From Membranipora membranacea (lineage: Eukaryota > Bryozoa > Gymnolaemata > Cheilostomatida > Membraniporidae), in NCBI GenBank assembly GCA_914767715.1, contig OU612067.1, positions 21,116,162 to 21,180,161 of the forward strand: a DNA stretch of 64,000 bases. The letters run 5' to 3'. This document shows, one piece after another, positions 63,001 through 64,000 of the stretch. The notes below the pieces were generated by a model. It searched no databases, was not told the origin of the DNA, and saw only the letters and a list, made by a program, of their open reading frames with translations. A program made the translations under genes and the position numbers. Numbering within the stretch: the first letter of the stretch is position 1; each line of letters opens with the position of its first letter.

Positions 63001-63737
63001 TTGAAAGAATTCCGATGGCTATTTAAATTTTTTACCATGCGTTTGGCATGTTTTTTAATGACAAAAGTGACCCTCGTTAAAAATGTCGCTGACGCCAAAC
63101 TAAAGGGGGCAGCCCGAAACGGGTTTCAGTTCCTAAGTCAGCATGAAATACCCCGCGGTTTAGAGTAGGTTATGAGGAAATCTATTTTTTGAACGGGCCG
63201 TAAAAAAAGCAAAGGGTCCTCCCTTTGTTACTTTTTTTAATTTTAAAATCGCTCTCATTTCCGTTCTATTTATCGTAGGATCTTCATATTCTGGAATTTG
63301 AATGAGGACAATGAGGCCATCGACTGGTCCGAGTTTGAAAGAATTCCGATGGCTATTTAAAGTTTTTACCCTGCGTTTGGCATGTTTTTTAATGACAAAA
63401 GTGGCCCCTGTTAGAAATGTCGCTGACGCCAAACTAAAAGGGGCAGCCCCAAACGGGTTTCAGCTCCACAGTCAGCATGAAATTCCCCACGGTTTAGAGT
63501 AGGTTATGAGGAAATTTATTTTTTGAACTGGCCGTAAAAAAAGCAAAGGGTCCCCCCTTTGTTACTTTTTTTAATTTTAAATTCGCTCTCATTTCCGTTC
63601 TTTTTATCGTAGGATCTTCATATTCTGGAATTTGAATGAGGCCAATGAGGCCATCAACTGGTCCGAGTTTGAAAGAATTCCGATGGCTATTTAAATTTCT
63701 TACCCTGCGTTTGACATGTTTTTTAATGACAAAAGTG
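60058..63737 (+). repeat. Second 25-mer-spaced duplication, copy 2
   Basis: Anchors 60299, 60631, 60965, 61299, 61632, 61966, 62300, 62634, 62968, 63302 and 63636. It is nearly identical to 51,710-55,390. Differences include gctagttaaat (61,016), ggcccccg (62,069) and gaggacaatg (63,305). The match ends inside the monomer at 63636, where ctcgttgaaaatgtcgctcac replaces ctctttaaaaatgtcgctgac. Confidence 0.9.
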
Positions 63738-64000
63738 GCCCTCGTTGAAAATGTCGCTCACGCCAAACTAAAAGGGGCAGCCCCAAACGGGTTTCAGTTC
63801 CAAAGTCAGCATGAAATTCCCCACGGTTTAGAGTAGGTTAGGAGGAAATCTATTTTTTGAACTGGCCGTAAAAAAAGAAAAGGGTCCCCCCTTTGTTACT
63901 TTTGTAATTTTAAAGTCGCTCTCATTTCCGTTCTATTTATCGTAGGATCTTCATATTCTGGAACTTGAATGAGGCCAATGAGGCCATCATCTGGTCCGAG
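63738..64000 (+). repeat. Final partial satellite segment
   Basis: The tail of monomer 63636 and the start of 63969 resemble about 51,060-51,320, sharing gctcacgcc and the acttttgtaatt variant. The array runs off the right edge of the window. Confidence 0.8.

Larger units (their letters stand above)
1..64000 (+). repeat. Tandem satellite array, ~333.5-bp monomer, ~192 copies
   Basis: The entire window is a head-to-tail array of one monomer. Anchoring on the ATG of the atgaggcca pair gives 192 positions between 262 and 63,969, a mean spacing of 333.5 bp and a range of about 330-334. No interval holds an insertion, and no monomer is inverted. Length variation comes mainly from a C-run (five, six or seven C's) and A- and T-runs. 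Copies group into subfamilies A, B and C and are organised in several higher-order duplications listed separately. The array continues past both window edges. Long homogeneous satellites of this kind are typical of eukaryotic centromeric or pericentromeric heterochromatin; that role is inferred from structure only. No gene or unique sequence is visible in any stretch of the window. Confidence 0.98.

Noticed and set aside
1-64000. CRISPR array
   Set aside because: The repeat unit is about 333 bp with no short repeat and unique spacer structure; the whole unit is conserved.
1-64000. CENP-B box (TTCGNNNNANNCGGG)
   Set aside because: I looked on both strands of the consensus monomer and found no match to the full core; only isolated CGGG and TTCG-like pieces occur.
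1-64000. Assembly artefact from collapsed or looped tandem repeat
   Set aside because: Duplicated blocks keep private single-base differences and their edges fall inside monomers at different phases, as in real unequal exchange. Artefact cannot be excluded for the most exact duplications (1,670 and 5,999 bp) without reads.

Overview
The whole 64,000-bp window is one uninterrupted tandem satellite array. A single monomer of about 333.5 bp repeats head-to-tail, always in the same orientation. Using the ATG of the recurring atgaggcca pair as an anchor, I placed 192 anchors from 262 to 63,969. All 191 intervals fall between about 330 and 334 bp, so no gene, transposon, inverted segment or unique DNA fits anywhere. 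I see no protein gene, rRNA, tRNA or CRISPR array. The short reading frames that recur in every monomer on both strands are by-products of the repeat.

This is eukaryotic heterochromatin, most likely centromeric or pericentromeric. The reasons are the long homogeneous array, a monomer length close to two nucleosome units, A/T-tracts, and layered higher-order repeats (HORs). CpG is frequent in the monomer (about a dozen per copy), which looks more like an invertebrate than a heavily methylated vertebrate or plant genome. I do not recognise the satellite and cannot name the species.

Layout: 1-34,000 is mostly subfamily A (caactggtcc, 333-bp copies with five C's in the C-run), with a distinct subfamily C (ggtgcgag, gttatgagg) at about 10.9-28 kb. 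34,000-64,000 is mostly subfamily B (catctggtcc, gttaggagg, six C's), with A-like islands near 54.2-55.5, 59.2-60.0 and 62.6-63.7 kb. Overlying this are segmental duplications of whole numbers of monomers: 18-mer (5,999 bp), 6-mer (1,999), 25-mer (8,341), 11-mer (3,668), 13-mer (4,332), 3-mer (about 1,000), 8-mer (2,670), 15-mer (5,004), 9-mer (3,003), a second 25-mer (8,348) and 5-mer (1,670). Many are nearly identical by eye, implying recent unequal exchange or amplification. No single HOR period dominates.

Within each monomer the notable elements are a 39-bp imperfect dyad (A7/T7 flanks, CAAAGGG/CCCTTTG core), a compact GGGGC-A-GCCCC dyad, a 9-bp internal tandem duplication, and recurrent EcoRI and SwaI sites that would give a ladder. 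All coordinates of HOR edges are by-eye estimates, good to tens of bases.
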